64,000 nt of DNA from Hujiaoplasma nucleasis (GTDB taxonomy: Bacteria > Bacillota_I > Bacilli_A > Izemoplasmatales > Hujiaoplasmataceae), in NCBI RefSeq assembly GCF_013745115.1, contig NZ_CP051151.1:1178001-1242000 (forward strand), written 5' to 3'. The position numbers were made by a program, and so were the translations under genes. Positions within the stretch are counted from its first letter, which is position 1; the number at the start of each line of letters is the position of its first letter. Positions 34,183 to 42,426 of this stretch are shown here, piece by piece. The notes under the pieces were generated by a model. It made no database searches, was not told the DNA's origin, and saw only the letters and a program-made list of their open reading frames with translations.

Positions 34183-35372
34183 GATAGGCCCCCCTTATAA
34201 GCATCATCAAAGATAGCCTCAAAAACATCAGGATTATCTTGATAGATTTCTCTTATTCTAGGGTCTAATAAATAATAAAACTCAGTATTGATAATGACTT
34301 GATAGATTTCTTCTTTATCTAAAGCTTTTGTTCCAGGCAAACCATTCTTTAACATCACATATAAGATTGAAAAAGTCAAAATTTTAATCTCTAAATCATC
34401 AGTAGATTTATTTAAACTTTCAAAATGTGTTTCAGAAAATATTTCACGATGATGAACATCTTTTTGATTATAATAATACAATCTCATCGCTATTTTTCTC
34501 ATCAAAGAATCTTTATGAATCACTAAAGTTTCTAGGTGATTGATATCTTCTTGAGTAAATTCTTTATACTCATTCAATATAGACTCTTTAGTGTGTCCAA
34601 GAGATAACTTCTTTAATATATCTATCTTTTGTTTAAATAAATTATCAATATTTATCTTCTTAGAAAAATCTTCAAACAAAAGATGAATTTTCTTAAAATA
34701 AGATTCATAATCGAATATTTCTAAATCAATTTGATCTTTTAATTCTATCAGTAATTTTAAGTTCTTTAACTCTTTTTCTTTGGTATAAGAAATTTGATTA
34801 TAAAAGAACTGACTTTCTTTAAGAGTGATATAAGTAGACATCATTAATAAAGATAAGAACAAGAAGACAAATAAACCTATAACGAAATATGAGGTCTCAA
34901 ATGTCGTATTGAAGTCAAATAATTGATTGTAATTCACAAATAACATAGTAATCGTTAAAATAAAATACAAACTAATAACCGTAAGTACTTTAATATCTTT
35001 ATAAACAGCAGCTATCAAGTAAGCTAAGAATAAAAAAGGTATGACTGATGGTGATTTAAAATACAAAACATAGATAATTATCAAAGTAAAAAAACTCATG
35101 CTTGTAATGAATTTATTAAACTTTAAAAACTCTATTTGTGTTTTACCATAGGATAAAGAAGCCATGTTAAATATAATAATAGCAATAAAGCCTGAAGACA
35201 ATCCAATAATCATTCTAATTTCAAAATCAAGTAAAAATAAGTAAACCACAGATAAAAACCCTATAATTGAAATTAGGGTTATAACAAAAATATTCTGTCT
35301 AACAAGATATTTAATCTCTAACTTTTCTTTATACTTGATAGACCCTGGAAAGATTTTATCTTTTTGGTTCAA
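34179..35372 (-). CDS. Membrane protein, paralogue-like neighbour of the previous gene
   Basis: This 397-residue protein has about six helices (25-190), a linker (KEKELKNLKLL) and a soluble domain. It ends with ILTFSILYVMLKNGLPG and LLDPRIREIYQDNPDVFEAIF, placed like the end of the neighbouring protein and of HD-GYP domains. No HD pair is visible. The matching layout of the two genes suggests an old duplication. It starts 12 bp after rsmG and is co-transcribed with par genes. Confidence 0.6.
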   Translation of the reverse strand: MNQKDKIFPGSIKYKEKLEIKYLVRQNIFVITLISIIGFLSVVYLFLLDFEIRMIIGLSSGFIAIIIFNMASLSYGKTQIEFLKFNKFITSMSFFTLIIIYVLYFKSPSVIPFLFLAYLIAAVYKDIKVLTVISLYFILTITMLFVNYNQLFDFNTTFETSYFVIGLFVFLFLSLLMMSTYITLKESQFFYNQISYTKEKELKNLKLLIELKDQIDLEIFDYESYFKKIHLLFEDFSKKINIDNLFKQKIDILKKLSLGHTKESILNEYKEFTQEDINHLETLVIHKDSLMRKIAMRLYYYNQKDVHHREIFSETHFESLNKSTDDLEIKILTFSILYVMLKNGLPGTKALDKEEIYQVIINTEFYYLLDPRIREIYQDNPDVFEAIFDDAYKGGLS

Positions 35373-35384
35373 TCATTTCACTTC

Positions 35385-36048
35385 CTATAAAGGAGATTTT
35401 TTTATTTTAGCGAAGGATCTTGGATAAATTTTAGGAGAATGTTTAATTTTTCTTATAAGAATATATACATGTTGTAAATCTTCAGTCAAAGTATAATTAA
35501 TAATTTTTTCAACTTTACCACCAAGTAGTTCAATAGCATGTTTGGCTTGATCTAACTCTTCTTGATAATGAATCGATTTAAAAGCAACAAAATACCCATT
35601 AATTTTAAGCATAGGTAATGCCATTTCTACTAAAATATTAAGCTTGGCTACCGCCCTAGCCATAATAATATCAAATTCATTAAAAATACCTAGTTCTTCA
35701 GCTCTTCCATGAATCAAATGAATATTCACATCTAGTAAATTTATCAGTCTATTTAAAAACTCTATACGTTTATTTAAACCATCTACTACCTATTAAATTC
35801 ATTGAAGACTCGATTAATTTAATAGGTAAAGAAGGAAAGCCAGCACCTGCGCCAATATCCAATACTTTTTTGTCTTTAAAATCAAGATGATTTAAGATAA
35901 ATATAGAGTCATAAAAATGTTTTAAGTAAACTTCTTCTTTTTCAGTAATGGCTGTTAAATTCAATAACTGATTCTGTTCAATAAGATATTGGTAATATAT
36001 ATTAAACTTTTCATGACTAAGTTTTGATAATAAATTTTGGTCTAGCAT
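35385..36048 (-). pseudogene. rsmG: rsmG, 16S rRNA m7G527 methyltransferase, frameshifted
   Basis: The first part (36048 to 35770) encodes the N-terminus and SAM site [17 protein letters not shown], then runs out of frame after SSMNLI. The other frame resumes as [15 protein letters not shown] and continues through HGRAEELG...MARAVAKL to PRSFAKIKKSPL, the normal C-terminus. The total of 664 nt is one base over 221 codons, so a single extra base near 35789 (within GGTAGTAG) explains the break. An intact gene would give 220 residues. It could be a real null mutation or a sequencing error. Confidence 0.9.
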
Positions 36049-36098
36049 AAATCTCTCCTATTTGTTACATTTTACCATAAAGCATTAAACTGTGAAAC

Positions 36099-37961
36099 TT
36101 ATGTTTCATATTTTTTTAAATGAATTAAAAGCATTTGTATGTCTGCTGGATTAACGCCACTGATTCTTGATGCTTGTGATATCGTTAAAGGTCTTATTTT
36201 ATTTAACTTATCTCTAGCTTCTAAAGCTAAATTATTAACTTTGAAGTAATCTATATCTGTAGGTATTTTTATATTGTGTTCTTTTTGTAATTTTTCTGCT
36301 TGATTAATGGCTTTCTTTATATAGCCATCATATTTACTATAAATATCTACTTGTTCAGCTTCTTCTTCACTCAAAGATAAATCAATATGGGCTAAGTCTT
36401 CAATAATATCTATAGACATGTCTTGTCTTTTTAATAAATCAAACAATGTGGTTTTTCCTTTGATCCCCATCAAATTGTTTTTTTCTAAATAATCCCTAAC
36501 TTCTTCTGTTGGTGTAATATCATTGTCTAATAAAGTTTGAATAGCCATTTCAATATTTTTCTTTTTTTCCAAGAAGTTTTGATATCTGTTTTCGTTAATT
36601 AAACCTAATTGATACCCATATCTTGTTAATCTCATATCAGCATTATCATGTCTTAATAATAACCTAAATTCAGCTCTAGATGTTAACATCCTATAAGGTT
36701 CTTTAGTCCCTTTAGTCACAAGATCATCAATCAATACACCAATATAAGCTTGGTCTCTTCTTAATATAAAAGCTTCTTTTCCTTGTAATTTTAAAGACGC
36801 ATTTATACCAGCCATAAGTCCTTGAGCTGCGGCTTCTTCATATCCACTGGTTCCATTGACTTGACCAGCGAAAAATAAATTTTCAATAATCTTTGATTCT
36901 AAAGATGGCCATAAGGTTCTTGAATCAATAGCATCATACTCAATAGCATAAGCATATTTACTAATAACTGCATTTTCTAAACCAGGTAAAGAATGAATCA
37001 TTTCTTCTTGAACATCATATGGCATTGATGTTGAGAAACCTTGCAAATAGACTTCGTCGATTTCTCTAGATTCTGGTTCTATAAATAATTGGTGTCTTTC
37101 TTTATCGGCAAATCTAACCAATTTATCTTCAATCGAAGGACAATATCTTGGGCCTACACCATCAACTGTTTGTCCGCCATACATGGCAGATTTATTTAAA
37201 TTAAAATGGATTATTTCATGGGTTTTTGCTTGAGTATGTATAAGATAGCAAGGCCATTCCTTGTCTAAGACTCTTAAGTGTTCTTTTTCAAAAGAAAAAT
37301 GATGGATAAAACCATCCCCAGGTGATAGTTCCATTTTTGAAAAATCAATACTATCTCTTTTGATTCTTGCTGGAGTACCCGTTTTTAATCTATAAGTATC
37401 ATGGCCAAGAGCTCTTAAATGATCACTTAATCCAATAGATGCTTTTTGTTTATCCGGACCTTCAGTTTTTGAAAAATCACCTACCATAATTTTAGCATTC
37501 ATGAATGTTCCTGTAGTTATAATAACAGATTTAGATAATATTTCTTCACCAGTTTCCAATTTAACTCCATAGACTTTATTGTTTTCAACTAGAAGTTCCT
37601 TTACATAAGCTTCTTTTAAATCAAGATTATCTGTGTTCATTAACAACTTTAGCATCTCTCTGGGATATTCAAGTTTATCTGATTGAGCTCTTAAAGCTCT
37701 TACAGCAGGACCTTTTGATTTATTCAACATTTTCATTTGCAAAGTTGTTTTATCAGCAATGATCCCCATAACTCCGCCTAAGGCATCTATTTCCCTAACC
37801 AAGGTCCCTTTAGCAGGACCACCTATAGATGGATTACACGGCATAAAAGAAACCATTTTAAGGTTCCCTGTTATTAATAGTGTTGAATGATTCAGTTTTG
37901 CACTTGCGATGGCTGCTTCATTACCTGCGTGGCCTCCACCTATGACAATAACATCATACAT
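36099..37961 (-). CDS. mnmG: MnmG (GidA), tRNA uridine-34 modification enzyme
   Basis: This 620-residue FAD protein has VIGGGHAGNEAAIA at the N-terminus, CNPSIGGPAKG, and the C-terminal helical domain ending RISGVNPADIQMLLIHLKKYE. With MnmE it adds the carboxymethylaminomethyl group to U34 of tRNAs reading NNA/NNG codons. It lies 13 bp downstream of a HAD phosphatase and upstream of rsmG, the usual origin-proximal order. Its stop codon lies in a TGAAAC/GTTTCA inverted repeat (about 36092-36107). Confidence 0.98.
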   Translation of the reverse strand: MYDVIVIGGGHAGNEAAIASAKLNHSTLLITGNLKMVSFMPCNPSIGGPAKGTLVREIDALGGVMGIIADKTTLQMKMLNKSKGPAVRALRAQSDKLEYPREMLKLLMNTDNLDLKEAYVKELLVENNKVYGVKLETGEEILSKSVIITTGTFMNAKIMVGDFSKTEGPDKQKASIGLSDHLRALGHDTYRLKTGTPARIKRDSIDFSKMELSPGDGFIHHFSFEKEHLRVLDKEWPCYLIHTQAKTHEIIHFNLNKSAMYGGQTVDGVGPRYCPSIEDKLVRFADKERHQLFIEPESREIDEVYLQGFSTSMPYDVQEEMIHSLPGLENAVISKYAYAIEYDAIDSRTLWPSLESKIIENLFFAGQVNGTSGYEEAAAQGLMAGINASLKLQGKEAFILRRDQAYIGVLIDDLVTKGTKEPYRMLTSRAEFRLLLRHDNADMRLTRYGYQLGLINENRYQNFLEKKKNIEMAIQTLLDNDITPTEEVRDYLEKNNLMGIKGKTTLFDLLKRQDMSIDIIEDLAHIDLSLSEEEAEQVDIYSKYDGYIKKAINQAEKLQKEHNIKIPTDIDYFKVNNLALEARDKLNKIRPLTISQASRISGVNPADIQMLLIHLKKYET

Positions 37962-37974
37962 AAAATCACACCCT

Positions 37975-38736
37975 TTAAAGTAATTTATATTTTTTTAATG
38001 CTTTTTCAATACCTGCTTTATCTACATCATCTGTAACAAATTCAGCTATATCTTTTAAGGCTTTTACTGCGTTCCCCATAGCTATAGGATGTCCCACAGC
38101 TTTAAACATTGACATATCATTATAATTATCACCAAAAGCATAAGTATCTTTAATATCAAAGCCTAAATGTTTAATTAAAGCTTTGACACCTTCAGCCTTT
38201 AAATCGCCTTTAGGATTAACATCATAAGCTATGCCTCCAGATTTATTAAACTGAAGTTCAGGAAAATCTCCTTTAATTTTATCTACCACTTCATCCTCAT
38301 ATACTACCATTGCAAAAACATCTCTGTCAGGATATATATTCGGATTATAAGTCGCTATTGGTAAATCAAAATGTTTTGAAAACTCCAAAGCTTTATTGGT
38401 ATCTTGTCGATAATTAACATATTCATCAATATATTCTATGGTTAAATCAAAAGCCATCTCATCAGCTTTTTTCGTTATACGTTTTACAGTATCTAATGAA
38501 ATATAATTTTCATAGACTACCTTGCCATGGCTTATCACATAACCTCCATTGGCTAAAACCATATGATTAAATTCTAACTTTTTTTCAATACCCTTTAATA
38601 AATTTGGGTTTCTTCCAGTCGCAATAGATAAGTAATGTCCCTTTTCTCTTAAAGCTTTTAGGGTTTCAAATATACCTGGAACTACTTGTCCATTCACCAA
38701 TATTGTACCATCTAAATCAAAAAATATTAATGCCAT
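37975..38736 (-). CDS. HAD-family (Cof-type) phosphatase
   Basis: This 253-residue protein begins MALIFFDLDGTIL, with the catalytic Asp pair in DLDGT, and continues with SIATGRNP, and GDNYNDMSMFKAVGHPIAMGNA in the last third, the Cof/IIB cap subtype. It probably dephosphorylates sugar phosphates or nucleotides. GAGGTGAAG precedes the ATG at 38736. The open frame extends upstream, but that part is the SRP RNA gene. Confidence 0.92.
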   Translation of the reverse strand: MALIFFDLDGTILVNGQVVPGIFETLKALREKGHYLSIATGRNPNLLKGIEKKLEFNHMVLANGGYVISHGKVVYENYISLDTVKRITKKADEMAFDLTIEYIDEYVNYRQDTNKALEFSKHFDLPIATYNPNIYPDRDVFAMVVYEDEVVDKIKGDFPELQFNKSGGIAYDVNPKGDLKAEGVKALIKHLGFDIKDTYAFGDNYNDMSMFKAVGHPIAMGNAVKALKDIAEFVTDDVDKAGIEKALKKYKLL

Positions 38737-38754
38737 TTCTTCACCTCGTCCATT

Positions 38755-38876
38755 AAAAAAGAATCTCACCTGAAGCATCTCCACCCACATAAACACCTCA
38801 CTTAAGGCTGCTTCCGTCAAGACCTGACCTGATTCGTGGGCATCTATTGAGTGAAGATGCTTCATTTGAGATTCTT
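38755..38876 (-). ncRNA. ffs: Small SRP RNA (4.5S type)
   Basis: On the minus strand the core GGTCAGGTCTTGACGGAAGCAGCC (about 38810-38835) is the universal SRP helix 8: a GGAA-type tetraloop with the symmetric loop that binds Ffh. The outer arms GAATCTCA...GAAGCATCT and AGATGCTTC...TGAGATTC fold back into a long rod, closing next to a T6 run (38755-38760). The length is about 120 nt, the short bacterial form without an Alu domain. It lies just downstream of tadA, as in many Firmicutes. Confidence 0.95.
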
Positions 38877-38881
38877 TATAT

Positions 38882-38909
38882 ATTATAACATAATCTTTTT
38901 TAATTTCAA
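38882..38909 (-). promoter_or_regulatory. ffs promoter
   Basis: TTGAAA (38904-38909) and the extended -10 TGTTATAAT (38882-38890) are 16 bp apart on the minus strand, placing the start near 38876. Confidence 0.75.
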
Positions 38910-38929
38910 TTTTTTTAACACATTAATTA

Positions 38930-39376
38930 TTATTCTCTCAATTTTTTAAAGAAAGACTGCATCAAAGTTTTTGATGGTTCACTTAAAACACCAGGAGTCA
39001 CTTTTAATTGATGGTTAAAATTCTCTAAATATCTATTTAAAATTTCATCTAAAGACTCGTATTTTTTATCTCTAACACCATATATCAAACGATCGAACCT
39101 GGCTGAAACAATAGCGCCTAAACACATTAAACAAGGCTCAACATTTACATAAATAGAACAACCATCTAATCTCCAAGATCCTAATATACTTGAGGCAATT
39201 TTAATAGCGTTAATTTCAGCATGACTTGTAACATCTTGATGGAATTCTTTTAAATTATGACTACGGGCAATGATTTCACCATCTTTGACAATAACACAAC
39301 CCACAGGTACTTCATCTTTACTTAAGGCCATTTCAGCTTCTAGTAAAGCTTCTTTCATGTAATACTCATCGTTCAT
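38930..39376 (-). CDS. tadA: TadA, tRNA adenosine-34 deaminase
   Basis: This 148-residue deaminase has the zinc/catalytic motif SHAEINAI (HAE) and VEPCLMCLGAIVSAR (PCxxC). It converts A34 to inosine in tRNA-Arg(ACG). The start taken is ATG at 39376, which lies inside the tdk end (11-bp overlap); MKEALLEAEMALS at 39358 is an alternative. The far-upstream start in the open frame lies within tdk and is rejected. Confidence 0.95.
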   Translation of the reverse strand: MNDEYYMKEALLEAEMALSKDEVPVGCVIVKDGEIIARSHNLKEFHQDVTSHAEINAIKIASSILGSWRLDGCSIYVNVEPCLMCLGAIVSARFDRLIYGVRDKKYESLDEILNRYLENFNHQLKVTPGVLSEPSKTLMQSFFKKLRE

Positions 39377-39974
39377 CAAGAAAACCAAACCTTTTAGGTT
39401 TATTAGGAACTTCATGGCAGTCTCGGCATCTAGCTTCATAAGAATCTTTAGCACCTATTAATATGATTGGATCATCATATTTAGCAGGATTTCCTTCAAT
39501 AATTCTTTGGGTTCTAGAAGCTGGTGTTTGACATTTGACACATATAGCGGTTAATTTACTAACATATTCAGCTAAAGACAAGAGTTTTGGCATAAAAGAA
39601 AAAGGTTCTCCTCTAAAATCTCTATCCAAACCAGATACAATAACTCTTACACCCTTATCAGCTAAATATTCACAAATATCGACTGCTTCTTCATCTAAAA
39701 ATTGAATTTCATCAATAGCAACCACTTGAGTTTCATTATTAACATAATTTAAAATTTCTCTAGCCTCACTGATATTGATGGATTGAGTTTTATTGTGATC
39801 ATGAGAAATCACTTGATTTTCACTATAACGATTATCTACTGTTGGTTTAAAGACAACAATATTTTGTTTTGCATATTCTAAACGTTTGATTCTTCTTAAT
39901 AATTCTTCTGTTTTTCCAGCAAACATTGGACCTGTAATCACTTCAATCCAACCTTCTTTTTGATTCAAATACAT
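39366..39974 (-). CDS. tdk: Thymidine kinase (type II)
   Basis: This 202-residue protein has Walker A GPMFAGKTEELLRRI, AIDEIQFLD (Walker B), the lasso region GLDRDFRGEPF, and two CxxC pairs (CVKCQ and CRDCH) that bind structural zinc. It salvages thymidine to dTMP. Reliance on nucleoside salvage fits an organism that takes up nucleic acid breakdown products, in line with the secreted nuclease at 60100. It overlaps tadA. Confidence 0.97.
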   Translation of the reverse strand: MYLNQKEGWIEVITGPMFAGKTEELLRRIKRLEYAKQNIVVFKPTVDNRYSENQVISHDHNKTQSINISEAREILNYVNNETQVVAIDEIQFLDEEAVDICEYLADKGVRVIVSGLDRDFRGEPFSFMPKLLSLAEYVSKLTAICVKCQTPASRTQRIIEGNPAKYDDPIILIGAKDSYEARCRDCHEVPNKPKRFGFLDER

Positions 39975-40027
39975 TTCATACCTCCACTAAAAATAATTAT
40001 AACATTGAAAAAAGAAATATTAAATAT

Positions 40028-40057
40028 CCAAATAAAAAAAGCCAAAATGAATTGGCT
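40028..40057 (-). terminator. rpmE terminator
   Basis: AAAGCCAA/TTGGCTTT with a T7 run on the minus strand follows the rpmE stop. Confidence 0.85.
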
Positions 40058-40069
40058 TTAATTATCAAA

Positions 40070-40291
40070 TTATTCTTGTTCTTCGTCTTCTTGAATACCA
40101 TATTTTTTGTTGAACTTGTCAATTCTACCAGCAACATTTTTATATTTTTGTTTACCAGTGTAGAATGGATGGCAATTTGAACATGTATCAACTTTAATAT
40201 CTTTTTGAGTTGAACCTGTTTCAAATGTGTTTCCGCATGTTGAACATGTGACTGTTAACGTATGATATTCAGGATGTATATTGTTTTTCAT
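40070..40291 (-). CDS. rpmE: Ribosomal protein bL31 (zinc-binding form)
   Basis: This 73-residue protein starts at ATG 40291 ([16 protein letters not shown]). CSTCGNTF and [13 protein letters not shown] supply four Cys, marking the zinc-containing (C+) L31. AGAAGGAGACGGG precedes the start. Upstream in-frame Met codons lie in the leader and are not used. A C+ L31 also serves as a zinc store in other bacteria. Confidence 0.96.
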   Translation of the reverse strand: MKNNIHPEYHTLTVTCSTCGNTFETGSTQKDIKVDTCSNCHPFYTGKQKYKNVAGRIDKFNKKYGIQEDEEQE

Positions 40292-40352
40292 ATTATCCCG
40301 TCTCCTTCTGCCATGAAATATAAATTCATAGTAAGTTTTATTTAGCAAAGGT

Positions 40353-40381
40353 ATTATATCAAATGAATTCATAAATTGCAA
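40353..40381 (-). promoter_or_regulatory. rpmE promoter
   Basis: TTGCAA (40376-40381) and the extended -10 TGATATAAT (40353-40361) are 17 bp apart on the minus strand. The leader of about 55 nt might carry regulation, but I recognise no known element. Confidence 0.75.
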
Positions 40382-40446
40382 GAAATAATGTGTGAATTCA
40401 AGTAATACTTTTCTAGAGATTTAATATCGACATTATGGACTGATGA

Positions 40447-40475
40447 TTTAAAAGTATAGAAAAAAATGATATAAT
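40447..40475 (+). promoter_or_regulatory. Promoter of the malic enzyme gene
   Basis: TTTAAA (40447-40452) and TGATATAAT (40467-40475) are spaced 17 bp, and AATCGGAGG precedes the ATG at 40505. Confidence 0.65.
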
Positions 40476-40504
40476 AAAATCAGTTATTTAATCGGAGGAA
40501 AATT

Positions 40505-41671
40505 ATGTCTGATTTTAAAGAAAAAGTCTTAAACTTACATAAAAAAAACACAGGTAAGCTAGAGATATTACCCAATGTAAAATTAACCAGTATTGAAGAC
40601 TTAAGTATGGCTTATACTCCAGGTGTAGCCATACCTTGTTTAGAAATAAAAAATGATAAGAATAAGGCTTATGATTATACCATGAAAGGCAAGACAGTAG
40701 CTATCATCACAAATGGGTCTGCCGTCCTTGGTTTAGGGAATATCGGACCAGTTGCCTCTCTTCCTGTCATGGAAGGAAAATCTGCCTTATTACATGAGTT
40801 TTCAGGGGTTCAAGCTTACCCATTGGCTTTAGATAGTCAAGATCCTGAAATCCTTATTCAAACCATAAAATTACTATCCCCTAATTTTTCCGCAATTATG
40901 TTAGAAGATATATCAGCCCCTAATTGTGTTACCATTGAAAGAAGACTCCAAGAAGAACTTGATATACCTGTTTTTCATGATGACCAACATGGAACCGCTA
41001 TTGTTGTTAGTGCAGCCTTAATCAATGCTTTAAAGGTCGTTGGTAAAAATATGGGTGATATTAAAGTCCTTGTATCGGGTTTAGGTGCGGCTGGCTCAGC
41101 CATCATTAAATTATTAAATAAATTAGGTGTCAAACATATTTATGGTTATGATTTATTAGGCGTCTTAAATAAAGAAAAATATAATCAATATAATTATGTG
41201 ATCAAAGAACTGCTCGATCTAAATATTGTTCAATCAAGTCAAGCATCAAGTTTAAAAGACTTAATAAAAAATACAGATGTTTTCATAGGTGTCTCAGCAA
41301 AAGATATCCTAAAAGAAGACATGATAGCTTTGATGAACCCCGATCCCATCATTTTCGCTATGGCAAATCCTGACCCAGAAATTCTTCCTGAAGTTGCCAT
41401 AAAAGCAGGTGCTAAAATCATTGGGACTGGTCGCAGTGATTATCCAAATCAAATCAATAATGTATTGGTTTTTCCTGGCTTAATGAAGGGCGTTTTATCT
41501 TCTAAAATTAAGACCATTACCGACCAAGTTAAAATAGTCACAGCCAAAGCCATTGCTTCTATGGTTAAAGAAGATGAATTGAGTGTCCACCATATCCTAC
41601 CAAATATTTTTGATAAAAATCTTGTTTCAACCATAGAAAAAGCAATTAAAGACCAAATAAAAAAAGGCTAA
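40505..41671 (+). CDS. NAD(P)-dependent malic enzyme
   Basis: This 388-residue protein is the short bacterial form. YTPGVAIPC, ITNGSAVLGLGNIGP, MEGKSALLHEFSGVQAYPLAL and FHDDQHGTAIVV are the malate and metal-binding blocks. VSGLGAAGSAI is the Rossmann loop. It decarboxylates malate to pyruvate with reduction of NAD(P). It is monocistronic. Confidence 0.96.
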   Translation: MSDFKEKVLNLHKKNTGKLEILPNVKLTSIEDLSMAYTPGVAIPCLEIKNDKNKAYDYTMKGKTVAIITNGSAVLGLGNIGPVASLPVMEGKSALLHEFSGVQAYPLALDSQDPEILIQTIKLLSPNFSAIMLEDISAPNCVTIERRLQEELDIPVFHDDQHGTAIVVSAALINALKVVGKNMGDIKVLVSGLGAAGSAIIKLLNKLGVKHIYGYDLLGVLNKEKYNQYNYVIKELLDLNIVQSSQASSLKDLIKNTDVFIGVSAKDILKEDMIALMNPDPIIFAMANPDPEILPEVAIKAGAKIIGTGRSDYPNQINNVLVFPGLMKGVLSSKIKTITDQVKIVTAKAIASMVKEDELSVHHILPNIFDKNLVSTIEKAIKDQIKKG

Positions 41672-41681
41672 AAATAAGCCT

Positions 41682-42236
41682 TTACATTAACTTTTTTAAT
41701 TCTCTATAGATTTTAGAAACTGGAAAACCAACAATAGCGTAATAATCCCCATTGATTGATTCTATATATTTCGAACCATAACCTTGAATACCATATGCAC
41801 CGGCTTTATCAAAAGGTTCATGAGTAGAAATATAATCATTTATCTCATCTTCAGTCATGGGATAGAAAGAAACATAAGCAGATGAATAAAAACTTGAAGA
41901 ATGACCTTTTTTAATCATTGCACAACCTGTAAGAACTCTATGAGTTGAACCTGATAAAGCTCTTAAATATGATTTAGCTTCTTCCTTATCTTTTGGTTTT
42001 CCCATGATTTGATCTTTCAATATCACCAAAGTATCAAATCCTAAGACCAAATCATCTTTGTGATTTTTAAAAACATCAGCTGCTTTTTGATAGGCTAAAT
42101 CCATAACCATTTCCTCATGCGACAAAGACATATCCAAGATTTCTTCAACTTCACTTGGAATGGTTAGTGGTTCAATATGCAATAAACTTATTAATTCTTT
42201 CCTTCTTGGAGATTGGCTTGCTAATATAACTCTCAT
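41682..42236 (-). CDS. maf: Maf-family nucleotide pyrophosphatase
   Basis: This 184-residue protein opens LASQSPRRKELISLL, the Maf signature, with VLGFDTLVILKDQIMGKPKDKEEA and SGSTHRVLTG. It hydrolyses non-canonical nucleotides (dTTP/UTP subtype likely) to prevent misincorporation. It converges on the malic enzyme gene 10 bp away. Confidence 0.94.
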   Translation of the reverse strand: MRVILASQSPRRKELISLLHIEPLTIPSEVEEILDMSLSHEEMVMDLAYQKAADVFKNHKDDLVLGFDTLVILKDQIMGKPKDKEEAKSYLRALSGSTHRVLTGCAMIKKGHSSSFYSSAYVSFYPMTEDEINDYISTHEPFDKAGAYGIQGYGSKYIESINGDYYAIVGFPVSKIYRELKKLM

Positions 42237-42359
42237 TATGTCACCTCCTAATGATTATACCAAATTTAAAATATTTTATAAAATAAAATTAATACTCATA
42301 AATCTCTCACATTCTCTTGTTATTATATATATGCAATTTATTTTTCTCTTTTATTTATA

Positions 42360-42403
42360 TATAATTTATATATTGAGCATAGGAGTGTGAGACTTCTATG
42401 CTC
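42360..42403 (+). promoter_or_regulatory. Putative tilS -10 element and 5' leader hairpin
   Basis: TATAAT (42360-42365) would start RNA near 42372. That is directly before GAGCATAG/CTATGCTC (42375-42403), an 8-bp stem with a 13-nt loop, 24 bp ahead of the tilS ATG. The hairpin may stabilise the mRNA or regulate it. No T-box motif is present. Confidence 0.4.
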
Positions 42404-42426
42404 TCTATTATAAAAAGGGGTAAATT

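Noticed and set aside
36092-36107. TGAAAC/GTTTCA inverted repeat, considered as a parS site
   Set aside because: The half-sites are inside out relative to the Bacillus parS palindrome, and the repeat overlaps the mnmG stop.
42302-42392. Complementarity between TCTCACA upstream of tilS and the leader hairpin loop, considered as a T-box or pseudoknot
   Set aside because: The upstream part probably lies before the transcription start and no T-box motif is present.
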